NCBI GenBank assembly: GCA_965262785.1
Contig: OZ253559.1
Location: 372,001-436,000, forward strand
Length of the DNA: 64,000 nucleotides
Source: G965218495 sp965262785
GTDB lineage: Bacteria; Bacteroidota; Rhodothermia; Rhodothermales; Bin80
Direction: 5' to 3'
In this document: piece after piece, positions 51,686-61,812 of the stretch
Numbering within the stretch: position 1 is the first letter of the stretch
Layout of the letters: each line of letters opens with the position of its first letter
The notes under the pieces: generated by a model
Database searches by the model: none
Seen by the model: only the letters and a program-made list of their open reading frames with translations
What the model was told of the DNA's origin: nothing
Made by a program: the position numbers and the translations under genes

Positions 51686-52900
51686 ATGAAACGAATCTGT
51701 CTATTCCTCGCTCTTTTTGTCACAGCAGGCGCAGCCGTGCCCGCTGCTACGGCGCAACTGCGCAAGGCCGAGCGTGCTCTGGAGGCTCAAAACTTCGAAG
51801 AGGCACACAGCATCGTCCAGGCCCGCCTTGAAGACAAGCCGAATGACCACAATGCCTTCGACCTGCTGGCAAGAATTCATGAGGCTGAGGCCATGGCGTC
51901 GGAGGGAGAGGTATTCCTTGCACACTGGAAGGAGATGGTAGCTGCGTACCGGAAATTGCTTGAAGTGAGGCCAAGGAGCGAAGCGGAAGTGACCACAAAG
52001 CTGCTCATCGCATACCAGAATGCCTTTTCGGGCGGCGTGGAGTCGTTTAACGGCGCCCAGGACCCGGCTAATGCAGATGCCAAAGCGGAGTTCTATATGA
52101 AGGCCAGCTTGCAATTCAGGGCGGCTTCACTGGTGATGCCGGACTCCTTGTACCCCTACCTGAATTGGGCTTATGCCGCCATGAGCGGTGACGCTGACAT
52201 TGAAGCGATTGAGCCGCTGAAGCGCGCCCTGGCAATTGGTCCGGCGGAAGTAGAATGGTACAACTATCTCGGACGGATTTACCTGACAAACAAGCGCGCA
52301 GACGATGCCGTAGAGCCACTCGAGGAAGGGGTGGAGATGTTTCCTGACGATGAAGAGTTGCAGGGCTGGCTGCTGAATGCCTACGCGGACACCGGCCAGA
52401 ATGACCGTGCAATCGAGCGCTACCAGGAGCGGGTCCAGGACATGCCGGATGACAGGATCTCGCGCTACAACCTTGGATCGCTCCTCCTGCAGGCCGAGCG
52501 GTACGACGAAGCGATCGAACAACTTGAGGCGGCGATTGCGATTGATGATGAGCATGTTGATTCGCACTACAACCTTGGCGCAGCCTTCATCAACAAAGCT
52601 ACGGATATACAGCGGCAGGTCTCAGCGCTCGATGACACCTTACGGGCAAAGCGGGAAACGCTCTCCAAGGAAGAGATCGAGGAGGAGCAGGCTAAAGTCT
52701 TTGCCCTTGACGACGAGAAAAAACGGTTGATGGAACTGGCCATCCCGTACTTGGAGCGTGCCAAAATGCTTTCTGAGAATTTGCTTTCTGAGGGCGCGGA
52801 GATGGACATCAGTGGCATCTGCAGGGCGTTGTTTCAGGCCTATGGCCAAACGAACGCGATGGAAAAACTTGAGACCGTGAAGGCCTGCGCGGACTTCTAG
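51686..52900 (+). CDS. Exported tetratricopeptide repeat protein
   Basis: This gene encodes 404 aa from ATG 51686 (MKRICLFLALFVTAGAAVPAATAQ, a signal peptide with AxA-like cleavage); a longer frame from 51611 would place the signal internally, so it is less likely. At least five TPR-like units follow (for example WYNYLGRIYLTNKRADDAVE, SRYNLGSLLLQAERYDEAIE and SHYNLGAAFINKATD). A charged coiled-coil segment comes before the last helices. It is a likely periplasmic or outer-membrane scaffold; the partner is unknown. Confidence 0.85.
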   Translation: MKRICLFLALFVTAGAAVPAATAQLRKAERALEAQNFEEAHSIVQARLEDKPNDHNAFDLLARIHEAEAMASEGEVFLAHWKEMVAAYRKLLEVRPRSEAEVTTKLLIAYQNAFSGGVESFNGAQDPANADAKAEFYMKASLQFRAASLVMPDSLYPYLNWAYAAMSGDADIEAIEPLKRALAIGPAEVEWYNYLGRIYLTNKRADDAVEPLEEGVEMFPDDEELQGWLLNAYADTGQNDRAIERYQERVQDMPDDRISRYNLGSLLLQAERYDEAIEQLEAAIAIDDEHVDSHYNLGAAFINKATDIQRQVSALDDTLRAKRETLSKEEIEEEQAKVFALDDEKKRLMELAIPYLERAKMLSENLLSEGAEMDISGICRALFQAYGQTNAMEKLETVKACADF

Positions 52901-52973
52901 GTTACTTGCAGGTCGGCAACTCTCCAGCCATCAGGCGTGGCCGCGTGCGGGGCTGAGCTCGAATCGTGCCGCG

Positions 52974-54059
52974 TCAGGATGCAAGCCCCTCCATTGCCTG
53001 CACATAGCGTGCGGCGACGGTACTCCACCGGAAATGCTTGAAAGTGTGCTCGCGTGCCTGGGATCTAAGCGTCAGTAGCGCCGCCGGCTTTTCCGCATAG
53101 TGCGTAATGGTGCGGACAAAGCCAGACACGTCGCGGCTTGCGACTAGATGGCCGTTAACGCCTTCGGTAATGACATCCTGGATTCCCTCCAGTCGGGCTG
53201 CGACCGCCGGGACGCCACAGGCACCGGCCTCCAGCATCACAATTCCAAATCCTTCCATATCGCCAGGTACAGGGATGTTGGGCATCACCAGCAGGTCTGC
53301 CTGTGCATAGAGGCGAAGCAGGTCCTGATCGGAGAGGCGACCCAGGAGGCGTACCCGGTCAGCAAGGTTGCAGTCTCGAATGGCCTCGGCGATTCGCTCT
53401 CGCTCAGGGCCTGTACCGACAATGTGGTAGTGAACACTGTCTGGAATTTGCGGCATCACCGACCGAACGAACCAGGCAACTCCTTTCCGTCGCACCAAGC
53501 GCCCGACGCTGCACAACAGCAAAGGGCCCGGGGCCGATGGCCGCCTTACGATAGCCGCAAAACGGGCCGCCTGAACACCGTTGGGGATGACGTGCACGCG
53601 CGCTTCAGGCATACCACGTGCCACGCACGCTGCGCCCGTGGCACGGCTTACCGGCAACACTGCGTCAAGCACATGCAGGACGCTACGCACAAGAAACCAC
53701 TGGTACGGGCCTTTCTGTGTAACGTCCTTGCCATGGGCAATGGCTGCCATCGTGATGCCTCGTCGCGAAAACGTGCGTCGCAGCAGCAGTCCCAGTGTTC
53801 CGGTCACCATGGAAGAGAAAAGCACGGCATCTATCTCTGCGCGCCGCGCCTTACGCCAAATGCGTACCAGCGTGGGGAAAAACCAGAGCGCACATTGGAT
53901 GTGATGCCACCGCCAGGCGCTGCGAAGAATGAGCCGCGTGACTTCGGCGTGTGCCGGGAGTGCCTCAGAAAGCTCAACGGCCACGCGCTGCATGCCGCCG
54001 ACGCTTGCCATCGGGCGGTCGCACGGGGGAAATGAATGCGAGACAAACAGCAGCCGCAT
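52974..54059 (-). CDS. Glycosyltransferase family 4
   Basis: This gene encodes 361 aa, GT-B fold. The N-terminal domain begins MRLLFVSHSFPPCDRPMASV with a GGMQRVAVEL loop. The C-terminal domain has LLLCSVGRLVRRKGVAWFVR, the region DLLVMPNIPVPGDMEGFGIV, and the conserved E-x7-E in EGFGIVMLEAGACGVPAVAA. It probably uses a nucleotide sugar to extend a lipid or surface glycan. It follows another GT4 gene by 6 bases, so both probably act in one pathway. Confidence 0.9.
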   Translation of the reverse strand: MRLLFVSHSFPPCDRPMASVGGMQRVAVELSEALPAHAEVTRLILRSAWRWHHIQCALWFFPTLVRIWRKARRAEIDAVLFSSMVTGTLGLLLRRTFSRRGITMAAIAHGKDVTQKGPYQWFLVRSVLHVLDAVLPVSRATGAACVARGMPEARVHVIPNGVQAARFAAIVRRPSAPGPLLLCSVGRLVRRKGVAWFVRSVMPQIPDSVHYHIVGTGPERERIAEAIRDCNLADRVRLLGRLSDQDLLRLYAQADLLVMPNIPVPGDMEGFGIVMLEAGACGVPAVAARLEGIQDVITEGVNGHLVASRDVSGFVRTITHYAEKPAALLTLRSQAREHTFKHFRWSTVAARYVQAMEGLAS

Positions 54060-54065
54060 GCCAGC

Positions 54066-55319
54066 TTATGCGGCTGCGCGTGCAACGACTGGTTTCGACT
54101 GCTTGCGGATAAACGCTTCACCCTTCGACGGACGGAGCCAAATATCCTGGTAGAAGTCGGCCATGCGCGCCATAACCTGGTCCCAGTCAAACAGCAGGGC
54201 CCTTGCGCGCGCCCGTGATCCCATGATGCGGCGCAAGGCAGGGTTGTTTACCATGCGCTCAACTTTCTGGGCAAAGTCGGCGTCGTCGCCGGGCGTAGCG
54301 AGAAATCCGGTGACTTTGTCCACCACTAGCGCGTTGCTGCCAGCGGCGTCGGCGCAGACCGCGGGAAGCCCGGAAGCCATGGCTTCCAGCGTGACGTTGC
54401 CGAAGGTCTCCGTGTCGCTGGGGAACAAGAATATGTCCGAGGACGCGTACGCCGTCGCCAGACGGTCATTGGAGAGTGGACCCGTGAAGATCGTGCGCGG
54501 CAAGCGCTCAGCGAGCCGCTTGTACGCTGGCCCATCCCCCACCATCACGCTACGGTGCGAGATGCCCCTGGATTCCAGCCTACCTACAACGCCCGCAAAC
54601 ACATCAAGGCCCTTCTCCCACACCAATCGTCCTACATAGGTGATGACCACCTCGTGGTCCTCTACACCCAAGCTGCGTCGCCATCCCAGGCTCCGCCGCT
54701 CCGGTCGAAATTGCTCAGGATCCACGCCGCGTGGCCAGAGGCGCAGCCCATTAGAGATGCCACGCGAGCGGAGTTCATCCGCGATGGACTCCGAGGGCAC
54801 GTAAATGTGCTGGCACTGCGGATAGAACCACCGGCCGTAGCGCCAGGCCGTCCCCTCCAAAAGGTCCATACGATAAAGCCGGTGGTACGAGCTGAAATAC
54901 TTCAGGTACGCTCCAAAGTGGGTATGGAATGAGGCAACGACCGGGATCTTCTGCGCGTTGGCCCACTGCAGGGCCTGCTTGCCCAGGTAGTCGGGCGAAG
55001 CGATGTGGACCAGGTCCGGGCTGAAAGCTTCCAGTTGTGCCCGCGCCTTGCGCGAAAGCCCAAGTGACAGCCGGTAGTCACTGCGGCCCGGCCACGGCAA
55101 AGAAGGCACCGCGACAAGCGTTCCGGCGTGCTTGAAGGGCGGCGGCGCCTTGGAAATCGGCGCAAATACGAGTACCTGAGCTCCTCGGCCTTCCAGGTAG
55201 GCGACCAAGCGGTTGAGTGTCAGCGTGACGCCGTCGGAAATGTGGTTGTACGCGCCTGCAAATATCGCGATATGCCTTCCCGCGACCTTCCCGTGCCCCG
55301 CGATCCGTCCCCGTCTCAT
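54066..55319 (-). CDS. Glycosyltransferase family 4
   Basis: This gene encodes 417 aa from ATG 55319 (MRRGRIAGHGKVAGRHIAIF); the frame is open to 55388. It resembles the MgtA/PimB/SqdX type: FAGAYNHISDGVTLTLNRLV at the N-terminus, HIASPDYLGKQALQWA, VASFHTHFGAYLKYF, and the C-terminal LRLWPRGVDPEQFRPERRS, VTYVGRLVWEKGLDVF-like segment and DTETFGNVTLEAMASGLPAV with the E-x7-E motif. Such enzymes often glycosylate diacylglycerol or phosphatidylinositol. The acceptor cannot be told from the sequence. Confidence 0.9.
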   Translation of the reverse strand: MRRGRIAGHGKVAGRHIAIFAGAYNHISDGVTLTLNRLVAYLEGRGAQVLVFAPISKAPPPFKHAGTLVAVPSLPWPGRSDYRLSLGLSRKARAQLEAFSPDLVHIASPDYLGKQALQWANAQKIPVVASFHTHFGAYLKYFSSYHRLYRMDLLEGTAWRYGRWFYPQCQHIYVPSESIADELRSRGISNGLRLWPRGVDPEQFRPERRSLGWRRSLGVEDHEVVITYVGRLVWEKGLDVFAGVVGRLESRGISHRSVMVGDGPAYKRLAERLPRTIFTGPLSNDRLATAYASSDIFLFPSDTETFGNVTLEAMASGLPAVCADAAGSNALVVDKVTGFLATPGDDADFAQKVERMVNNPALRRIMGSRARARALLFDWDQVMARMADFYQDIWLRPSKGEAFIRKQSKPVVARAAA

Positions 55320-55424
55320 GGTACCATGCTCTTGTGGCGGTGTCTTCGGCCTACCCCATAGGCCTGCACATCGAGTAAGGCCCTGCAATGCTGTCCTACC
55401 CTAGGCAGATACAGCCGCAAGCTG

Positions 55425-58262
55425 TCACGATAAAGTAACAGCGGCAGCGAATTGTTTTGCTTTCAGTGCGTCCCGGAGGTGCCGGCCTGTATGGCTGGTC
55501 TCGTGCTGAGCGATATGCTCGGGCGGACCTTCCGCTACGACCCGACCGCCGGCAAAGCCGCCTTCAGGCCCGAGGTCAATGACCCAGTCGGCCGATTTGA
55601 TCATATCCAGGTTGTGTTCAACAACGATGACCGTGTGACCCATATCCACCAACCGGTTAAATGCCGACAAGAGTTTGCGGATGTCATCAAAGTGCAAGCC
55701 GGTGGTAGGCTCGTCGAAAACGTAAAGGATATGCTCTTGGGTACGTGTGCCCAGGTGCGTGGCAAGCTTGATGCGCTGCGCCTCGCCGCCGGACAGCGTT
55801 GTGGCCGGCTGGCCAAGCTTCAGGTATCCGAGCCCGATTTCGCTGAGCACGCGCAGGCGCCCCGAGACTGCCCGGGAGTCCGCAAAGAATGCCACCGCCT
55901 CATCAATGGTGAGGTTCAGGATGTCATCTACATTCTTTCCATTAAAGCGGATCTCCAACACGTCTTCTTTGAAGCGCTTGCCGCCGCATTCCTCGCATTC
56001 CAGGTGCAGATCCGCCAGGAATTGCATTTCAACCTTGGTGGTGCCTTCACCAGCACAGTGGTCACATCGACCGCCGTCCACGTTAAAGGAGAAGTATCCC
56101 GGCATGTACCCCCGCAGCCGGGCCTGGTAAGTTTTCGCAAGGAGCTGGCGTATCCCGTCAAACGCCTTGGTATAGGTCGCCGGGTTGGAGCGGGGCGAGC
56201 GGCCAATGGGGCTTTGGTCCACCATCTCAGCGCGGTCAAAGAGTCCGTATCCCGTGATCTCGTCATGGGCTGCCACGGATGCATTCCCGGTCGAAAGCCC
56301 CTTGAGCCGCCGAAGGCCCCTATAGAGTGTGTCGTGGACCAGCGTCGACTTTCCAGAGCCGCTCACACCGGTCACGACAGTGATTAGGCCGAGCGGGAAG
56401 GCCACCGTAAGGCGCTTGAGGTTGTGTGCACGCGCCCCCTTGACGACGATTGCCTGCGACCACGCGGGCACGCGCCGCACATCTGGGACGGGAATGCTCC
56501 GGCGCTGGCTGAGGTAGGCGCCGGTGAGCGACGTCTCGCACTGGAGCATGGCGTCGTAGCTGCCTTGGAAGGTCACCGAACCCCCTTGCTGACCGGACCC
56601 AGGTCCAAGGTCCACTATCTGGTCAGCATGCCGCATCACTTCGGCATCGTGCTCGACTACTACCACCGTGTTGCCCAAGTCGCGCAAGCGCTTAAGGATA
56701 TTGATCAGACGCAGCGTGTCGCGCGGGTGGAGGCCGATGGTTGGCTCGTCGAGCACGTATAGTGACCCCACCAGAGAACTGCCTAAAGACGATGCGAGAT
56801 TGATGCGCTGGCTCTCTCCGCCAGACAGCGTCTGAGAAAGGCGGTCAAGCGTTACGTACCCCAACCCAACTTCTACGAGGAAGCGCAGGCGCTTGCGAAT
56901 CTCGCTCAGCAGAATGGCGGCGATCTCTTCCTGAAAGGGCGTAAGCTTTAGCTCATCAAAGAACGCCTGCGCATCCTTGGTGGTCAGCTCCACGACCTGT
57001 CCGATATGCATCCCACCAACCTGGACATACAGGGCTTCGCGGCGCAACCGGGAGCCGCCACAGTCCGTGCACTTGCTATAGCCCTGATAACGCGCATAGT
57101 AGAAGCGGTAATGCCTACGGTAAAAGTTGCGCTCCAAAAAGCGGAAGAAGGGCCAGATGCCGATATAATTTGTGGTGCCTTCCCACATAATCTCTTTGTG
57201 CGCCTCCGGCAGCGCGTGGTACGGGCAGTCGATATCGATGCCCGAATACAAGGCCGCGATGATTAGATTCGACTGATGGACTTCCCACTTTGTTAGATCC
57301 CTGAAGGGCGCCACAGCCCGTTGGCGCAGGGACAGGTCCTGGTCCGGAATGATGAGATCGGGGTCGAGTCCCTTGCGCCGTGCAAAGCCTTGGCAGGTCG
57401 GGCACGCACCAGCCGGACTGTTAAAGGAGAACAGGTGGGTCGTGGGCTCAGTGAACTCAAGGCCGTCCCGCTCAAAGTGTTCGCTGAATTCACGCACTTC
57501 GCCGCCTTCCTGTGCCTGCACCGCTATGCAGTACCCATGGCTCTCTATGAAGGCCTGCTGCACGGAGCCCGCAATGCGTGTGGCATTGGCTTCGTCTCCC
57601 TTGCGAATTACCAGCCGGTCCTGCAGCACAAACAGCCCATCAGGGCGGAGCTGGACATCACCGTGGCCAATGTCGATAACCTTCGCTGCGCCGGGTGCAG
57701 CAGCGGACAAGATTCGAGAATAGCCACGTCGGCGCAGCTGTTCGAAGGACGTGCGCGGCGGCACCGGAAAAGCCAGGTAGAAGCGAGTGCCATCCACCCA
57801 CCGCCGAGCCAATGCAAGGGCGACCGCACGGGGCGCGTCACGCGTAACCGGCTCCCCACTAATGGGCGATATGGTCGTCCCCACCTGCGCGTACAGCAGG
57901 CGCAGGTGGTCGTATATCTCTGTCTGAGTGGCAACCGTGGACCGCGGGTTGCGGGCAAGCGCTTTCTGCTCGATCGCTATAGCCGGTGCAAGTCCGCCTA
58001 GGAAGTCGACGTCCGGCTTATCCATCCGTACCAGAAACTGCCGGGCGTACGCGCTTAGGCTCTCCATGTAGCGGCGCTGACCCTCGGCAAAGATCGTGTC
58101 AAATGCCAGCGACGACTTGCCTGACCCCGAGGGTCCCGTGAAGACGTTGATCCGGTGCTTGGGAAGGTCCAGGTCGATGTTCTTCAGGTTGTGCTGTCGG
58201 GCACCACGAACAACAATAAAATGGCGGGGGTCAACGCCGTGGGCGAATCCGGAAGAGTCCAT
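55425..58262 (-). CDS. uvrA: Excinuclease ABC subunit A
   Basis: This gene encodes 945 aa, full length. UvrA scans DNA for damage with UvrB in nucleotide excision repair. Two ABC ATPase modules are present: first Walker A NVFTGPSGSGKSSLAFDTIF with signature QTLSGGESQRINLASSLGSS, second Walker A VTGVSGSGKSTLVHDTLYRG with signature TLSGGEAQRIKLATHLG. Zinc fingers are seen at CPTCQG and CTDCGG (first) and at CDHCAGEG and CEECGGKRF (second). It is divergent from the BatA-like gene. Confidence 0.97.
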   Translation of the reverse strand: MDSSGFAHGVDPRHFIVVRGARQHNLKNIDLDLPKHRINVFTGPSGSGKSSLAFDTIFAEGQRRYMESLSAYARQFLVRMDKPDVDFLGGLAPAIAIEQKALARNPRSTVATQTEIYDHLRLLYAQVGTTISPISGEPVTRDAPRAVALALARRWVDGTRFYLAFPVPPRTSFEQLRRRGYSRILSAAAPGAAKVIDIGHGDVQLRPDGLFVLQDRLVIRKGDEANATRIAGSVQQAFIESHGYCIAVQAQEGGEVREFSEHFERDGLEFTEPTTHLFSFNSPAGACPTCQGFARRKGLDPDLIIPDQDLSLRQRAVAPFRDLTKWEVHQSNLIIAALYSGIDIDCPYHALPEAHKEIMWEGTTNYIGIWPFFRFLERNFYRRHYRFYYARYQGYSKCTDCGGSRLRREALYVQVGGMHIGQVVELTTKDAQAFFDELKLTPFQEEIAAILLSEIRKRLRFLVEVGLGYVTLDRLSQTLSGGESQRINLASSLGSSLVGSLYVLDEPTIGLHPRDTLRLINILKRLRDLGNTVVVVEHDAEVMRHADQIVDLGPGSGQQGGSVTFQGSYDAMLQCETSLTGAYLSQRRSIPVPDVRRVPAWSQAIVVKGARAHNLKRLTVAFPLGLITVVTGVSGSGKSTLVHDTLYRGLRRLKGLSTGNASVAAHDEITGYGLFDRAEMVDQSPIGRSPRSNPATYTKAFDGIRQLLAKTYQARLRGYMPGYFSFNVDGGRCDHCAGEGTTKVEMQFLADLHLECEECGGKRFKEDVLEIRFNGKNVDDILNLTIDEAVAFFADSRAVSGRLRVLSEIGLGYLKLGQPATTLSGGEAQRIKLATHLGTRTQEHILYVFDEPTTGLHFDDIRKLLSAFNRLVDMGHTVIVVEHNLDMIKSADWVIDLGPEGGFAGGRVVAEGPPEHIAQHETSHTGRHLRDALKAKQFAAAVTLS

Positions 58263-58379
58263 GACCTTAGCAGTGTGCAGCCTTCTTTAACGCGTGTATG
58301 CGCCGGTGGAGCCCTCCCGTGGTGTCGGAACTGGGGGGCCATGATTGTGTACCACGATCCCCGTCTCTACGCGTCTGCT

Positions 58380-60419
58380 ATGGCTTTCCTGAACCCGCTG
58401 GTGCTGGTTGCTCTGGCGGCGGCAGCCATTCCACTCCTGATACATCTGTTCAACTTTCGGCGGGCGCGGCGGATAGACTACAGCTCTTTGCGTTTCCTGA
58501 AAGAGCTGCGGCGCTCCACGCTGCAGCGCGTGCGCGTTGAGCGGTGGCTTCTGCTGCTGTTGCGGACGCTGGCTGTGCTCTGCCTCATCGCCGTCTTCGC
58601 GCGCCCTATCCTGGTAGGGAGCGCGTTTACGGGAGATGCCAAGGTGTCGATGGCGATTGTGATCGACAATTCGCTGTCGATGGTGCTTCGTGACGGGGGC
58701 GGCACCTATATGGAGCAAGCCCGGACCCACGCCGGGGCGCTGGCGGAAGTCGCCGATGAAGTATTTGTCCTGCTTACCGCCCCGAGTCCGGTGGCGCGCG
58801 GCCCGTCGGCGCTGGAGGCGATCGAAGCGGCGGTGCCGGATGCGCGTGCCATGACGGCGCTTGAGGCCATTGTGCGCGCGGCAGAGGTGTTGCAGCGCGA
58901 AGGTACCCACCTTAACAAGGAGGTATACTTTGTGGGTGATATGCAGCGGAGCATGCTTGCAGATACCACAAGTCGCGCCGTGGCCGAGGATGTGCGCGTG
59001 ACGCTCGTTCCCGTGGGTGGCCGCACGCACGAGAACGTTGCCATAGGAGCAGTGGAGGTCAGCAGCCGCATTGTTGAGGTGGGCGAACCCGTGCGAATCG
59101 AGGCTACGCTCAAGAGTTACCAGAATGCGCAGGTAGATAACTACGTAGCCAGCCTGTACCTGGCGGGAGAGCGCGTGGCGCAGCAAAGTGTGGACTTGGC
59201 GCCAGGTACACACATCTCGGTATCCTTTATGGCGACGCCAGCCGCACGTGGATGGCTTGCCGGCCGGATACAGGCCGAGGACGATGCATTTGCTGCGGAC
59301 AACCGGCACTACTTCACGCTTCATGTGCCGGCGACCCGTAAGGTATTGGCGGTGCGCGGGCCACTGGCTACGACAGAGTTTGTGACGCTCGCGTTGACGC
59401 CAGGAGACGATGCCATGCAAGTCGAAACGATCGAAAGCACTGAGCTGTCTCGCGTTGAGCTCAGCGCATACGATGCGGTGCTGCTGGTGGGGCCTCGGAC
59501 GCTGTCCAGCGGGGAAATAGGAGCCCTCGCACGCTATGTCAGCGATGGGGGTGGGCTGATGCTGTTTCCAAGCGAAGTGCCCACGGACGTCAACACGCTG
59601 CTGGGCGCGCTCGGCGGCGGGCATGTAAGCGACTATGTTGCCGCGGAGCGAGGAGGCCCGCCAATTGCGACGGTAACTGGTCTCGATAGGGAGCACCCGC
59701 TGTTTGAGGGTGTCTTTGAAGACGCGGGGCGGATGGAGCAGCCCGCCGTTTATCGTGCGGCAGTCTATGAGCCAGAATCCGGTGCGGAGCAGACGCTGCT
59801 GTCGCTTTCGAGTGGGCGGCCTTTCTTGCAGGAGATCCGCAAAGGGCGAGGCCTTGCACTTGTATTCGTGGTGAGCCCCGATCCCAGTTGGAGCGACTTG
59901 CCTATTCGCGGCCTCTTTGTGCCGCTGTTGCACCGTGCCGTGCATTATTTGGCCGCGGGTGAGTCGGTACAGGGCAACCGGCTGACAGCAGGCAAGGCCG
60001 AGTCGATCCGGCTGGGTAACATCACCGGGCGGGTCCACATCGTGACGCCCACGGGCGAAGAAGTCACGCCCGAGCAGCGGCAGCTGATCGGTGCCACCGT
60101 GATTGAGACCTCCGAGGAATACGGCACTCCCGGCATCTACGACGTAGTGGCCGGTAGCGCAGTGGCACGGCGCATGGCCATGAATATGGACTCCAAAGAG
60201 TCTGACTTGGCCGTGGCACCGCAGGGCGAGGCCGCGAGCATGCTGTCCGAGGCCGCAGGCGTACCCATTCGCATAGCGCGCGCACAGGAGGATCTGGCCG
60301 AACGCATGAGAGAAGACCGCGTTGGCGTCGAGCTTTGGCGCCTGTTTGTGGTGCTCGCCCTGGTTTTTATGGGGTTGGAGATGATTGTGTCCACGCGGCG
60401 AAAGGAGCAAACTGCATAG
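58380..60419 (+). CDS. BatA/aerotolerance-type membrane protein with vWA-like domain
   Basis: This gene encodes 679 aa from ATG 58380 (MAFLNPLVLVALAAAAIPLL, the start typical of this family). A longer frame runs back into uvrA, and ATG 58341 is an alternative. The N-terminal BatA-type helix pair ends with RARRIDYSSLRFLKELRRST. A von Willebrand A-like domain begins MAIVIDNSLSMVLRDGGG with a D-x-S-x-S metal site. A long extracytoplasmic region and a last membrane helix (RLFVVLALVFMGLEMIVS) follow. Such proteins are common in Bacteroidota; the function is not well defined. Confidence 0.88.
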   Translation: MAFLNPLVLVALAAAAIPLLIHLFNFRRARRIDYSSLRFLKELRRSTLQRVRVERWLLLLLRTLAVLCLIAVFARPILVGSAFTGDAKVSMAIVIDNSLSMVLRDGGGTYMEQARTHAGALAEVADEVFVLLTAPSPVARGPSALEAIEAAVPDARAMTALEAIVRAAEVLQREGTHLNKEVYFVGDMQRSMLADTTSRAVAEDVRVTLVPVGGRTHENVAIGAVEVSSRIVEVGEPVRIEATLKSYQNAQVDNYVASLYLAGERVAQQSVDLAPGTHISVSFMATPAARGWLAGRIQAEDDAFAADNRHYFTLHVPATRKVLAVRGPLATTEFVTLALTPGDDAMQVETIESTELSRVELSAYDAVLLVGPRTLSSGEIGALARYVSDGGGLMLFPSEVPTDVNTLLGALGGGHVSDYVAAERGGPPIATVTGLDREHPLFEGVFEDAGRMEQPAVYRAAVYEPESGAEQTLLSLSSGRPFLQEIRKGRGLALVFVVSPDPSWSDLPIRGLFVPLLHRAVHYLAAGESVQGNRLTAGKAESIRLGNITGRVHIVTPTGEEVTPEQRQLIGATVIETSEEYGTPGIYDVVAGSAVARRMAMNMDSKESDLAVAPQGEAASMLSEAAGVPIRIARAQEDLAERMREDRVGVELWRLFVVLALVFMGLEMIVSTRRKEQTA

Positions 60420-60422
60420 TCC

Positions 60423-61739
60423 TTGCACACCACGGAAACGCCACAGGAAACCGCGATCTTGGCGGGTGTGAGACGGCCCCAGGCCAGGGGCCCCGATATA
60501 GATGACTCACTGGATGAGCTGGAACTCCTGGCTGCCACAGCAGGAGCCCGCATCGCGGGGCGCCTTACACAGGCACTGCCACGGCTGAATCCGGCCACCT
60601 ACATTGGTTCCGGAAAGGTGGAGGAGCTTAAACGGTTTGTAGCACACCATAATGCGGATCTGGTCATCTTTGACGATGACCTCAGTCCCGTCCAGATCCG
60701 CAACCTGGAGCGGGCCATCGCGTGCAAGCTGCTGGATCGATCGGCGCTCATTTTGGACATCTTCGCGCGACGCGCCAAGACGGCCGTAGCCAAGACGCAG
60801 GTTGAGCTTGCGCAGCTGGAGTATCTGCGCACGCGGTTGACGCGCCAATGGACGCACCTTTCGCGGCAGCAAGGCGGCATTGGCACTCGGGGCCCGGGCG
60901 AGACGCAGATCGAGACGGATCGCCGCCTGATAGGACGCCGCCTGGCGACGCTGAAGCATCGACTGAAGCAGATCGATCAGCAGCGTGCCACGCAAAGACG
61001 CAGCCGCCGTCAGCACCGTACTGTGTCGCTGGTTGGCTATACGAATGCCGGCAAGTCTACGCTGCTTAACGCGCTGGCGGGTAGCGATGTGCTGGCGGAG
61101 GACCGGCTCTTCGCTACGCTGGATGCCACCACGCGGCTGGTGACGCTCGCCCGGGGCAAGGATGTGCTGCTTTCGGACACCGTCGGATTCATCCGAAAGC
61201 TGCCGCACAAACTCATAGAGAGCTTCAAGAGCACCTTGGATGAGGTGCGCGAGAGCGACCTGCTCATCCACCTCGTAAGCGTAGTGCACTCGCGTTACGA
61301 AGATCACATCCAGGTAGTTCACGAAACGCTCGAAGAGATTGGTGCCGCCAACAGGCCCACGCTGTTGGTCTTTAACAAGGTGGATGTACTCCTCTACCCG
61401 GACCAGATTGCGAGAATTCATGCGGCCTACCCTGAAAGCGTGTTCGCGTCTGCGCTCCGGGGAACCGGGCTGGAAGCCCTTAAGGCACGCCTGGTCACGC
61501 TTCTGAGTGGCACCACGGTGGAGGTCGTTGCCTACGTGCCGGTAACCGAGGGCAAGATTCTTGCGAGGATCCATCGTATGGCAGACGTCCTGGCGGAAGA
61601 CCATGTCTTTGCACATGGCAATGGAAACGGCCCGCAAATGGTGACACGGGTACATTTTAGGGCGACACACCGGGACGCGGCAGTGCTCCAGGCGGCGCTC
61701 TTGCCGTTTCAGGGGCTCGTCCCCGTAGAATCCATTTAG
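60423..61739 (+). CDS. hflX: Ribosome-associated GTPase HflX
   Basis: This gene encodes 438 aa from a TTG three bases after the previous stop. The N-terminal glycine-rich HflX domain has INPATYIGSGKVEELK-like and VIFDDDLSPVQIRNLERAI segments. The hinge GIGTRGPGETQIETDRRLIG precedes the G domain VGYTNAGKSTLLNALAGSDV, LSDTVGFIRKLPHKLIESFK and VFNKVD. HflX splits or rescues stalled ribosomes under stress. It is probably cotranscribed with the BatA-like gene. Confidence 0.94.
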   Translation: MHTTETPQETAILAGVRRPQARGPDIDDSLDELELLAATAGARIAGRLTQALPRLNPATYIGSGKVEELKRFVAHHNADLVIFDDDLSPVQIRNLERAIACKLLDRSALILDIFARRAKTAVAKTQVELAQLEYLRTRLTRQWTHLSRQQGGIGTRGPGETQIETDRRLIGRRLATLKHRLKQIDQQRATQRRSRRQHRTVSLVGYTNAGKSTLLNALAGSDVLAEDRLFATLDATTRLVTLARGKDVLLSDTVGFIRKLPHKLIESFKSTLDEVRESDLLIHLVSVVHSRYEDHIQVVHETLEEIGAANRPTLLVFNKVDVLLYPDQIARIHAAYPESVFASALRGTGLEALKARLVTLLSGTTVEVVAYVPVTEGKILARIHRMADVLAEDHVFAHGNGNGPQMVTRVHFRATHRDAAVLQAALLPFQGLVPVESI

Positions 61740-61812
61740 AACCTTGTGCGGGTTGGGACCGAACAGACGTGGCGCTCAGGCGTCTAATGGCTGTACCAAT
61801 CTAAAGCCTCTG

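Noticed and set aside
58287..60428. 713-aa open frame on the minus strand
   Set aside because: It is antisense to the BatA-like gene, His/Arg-rich with no domain; a high-GC shadow frame.
60507..61670. 387-aa minus-strand open frame
   Set aside because: It is the complement of hflX, with no family signature.
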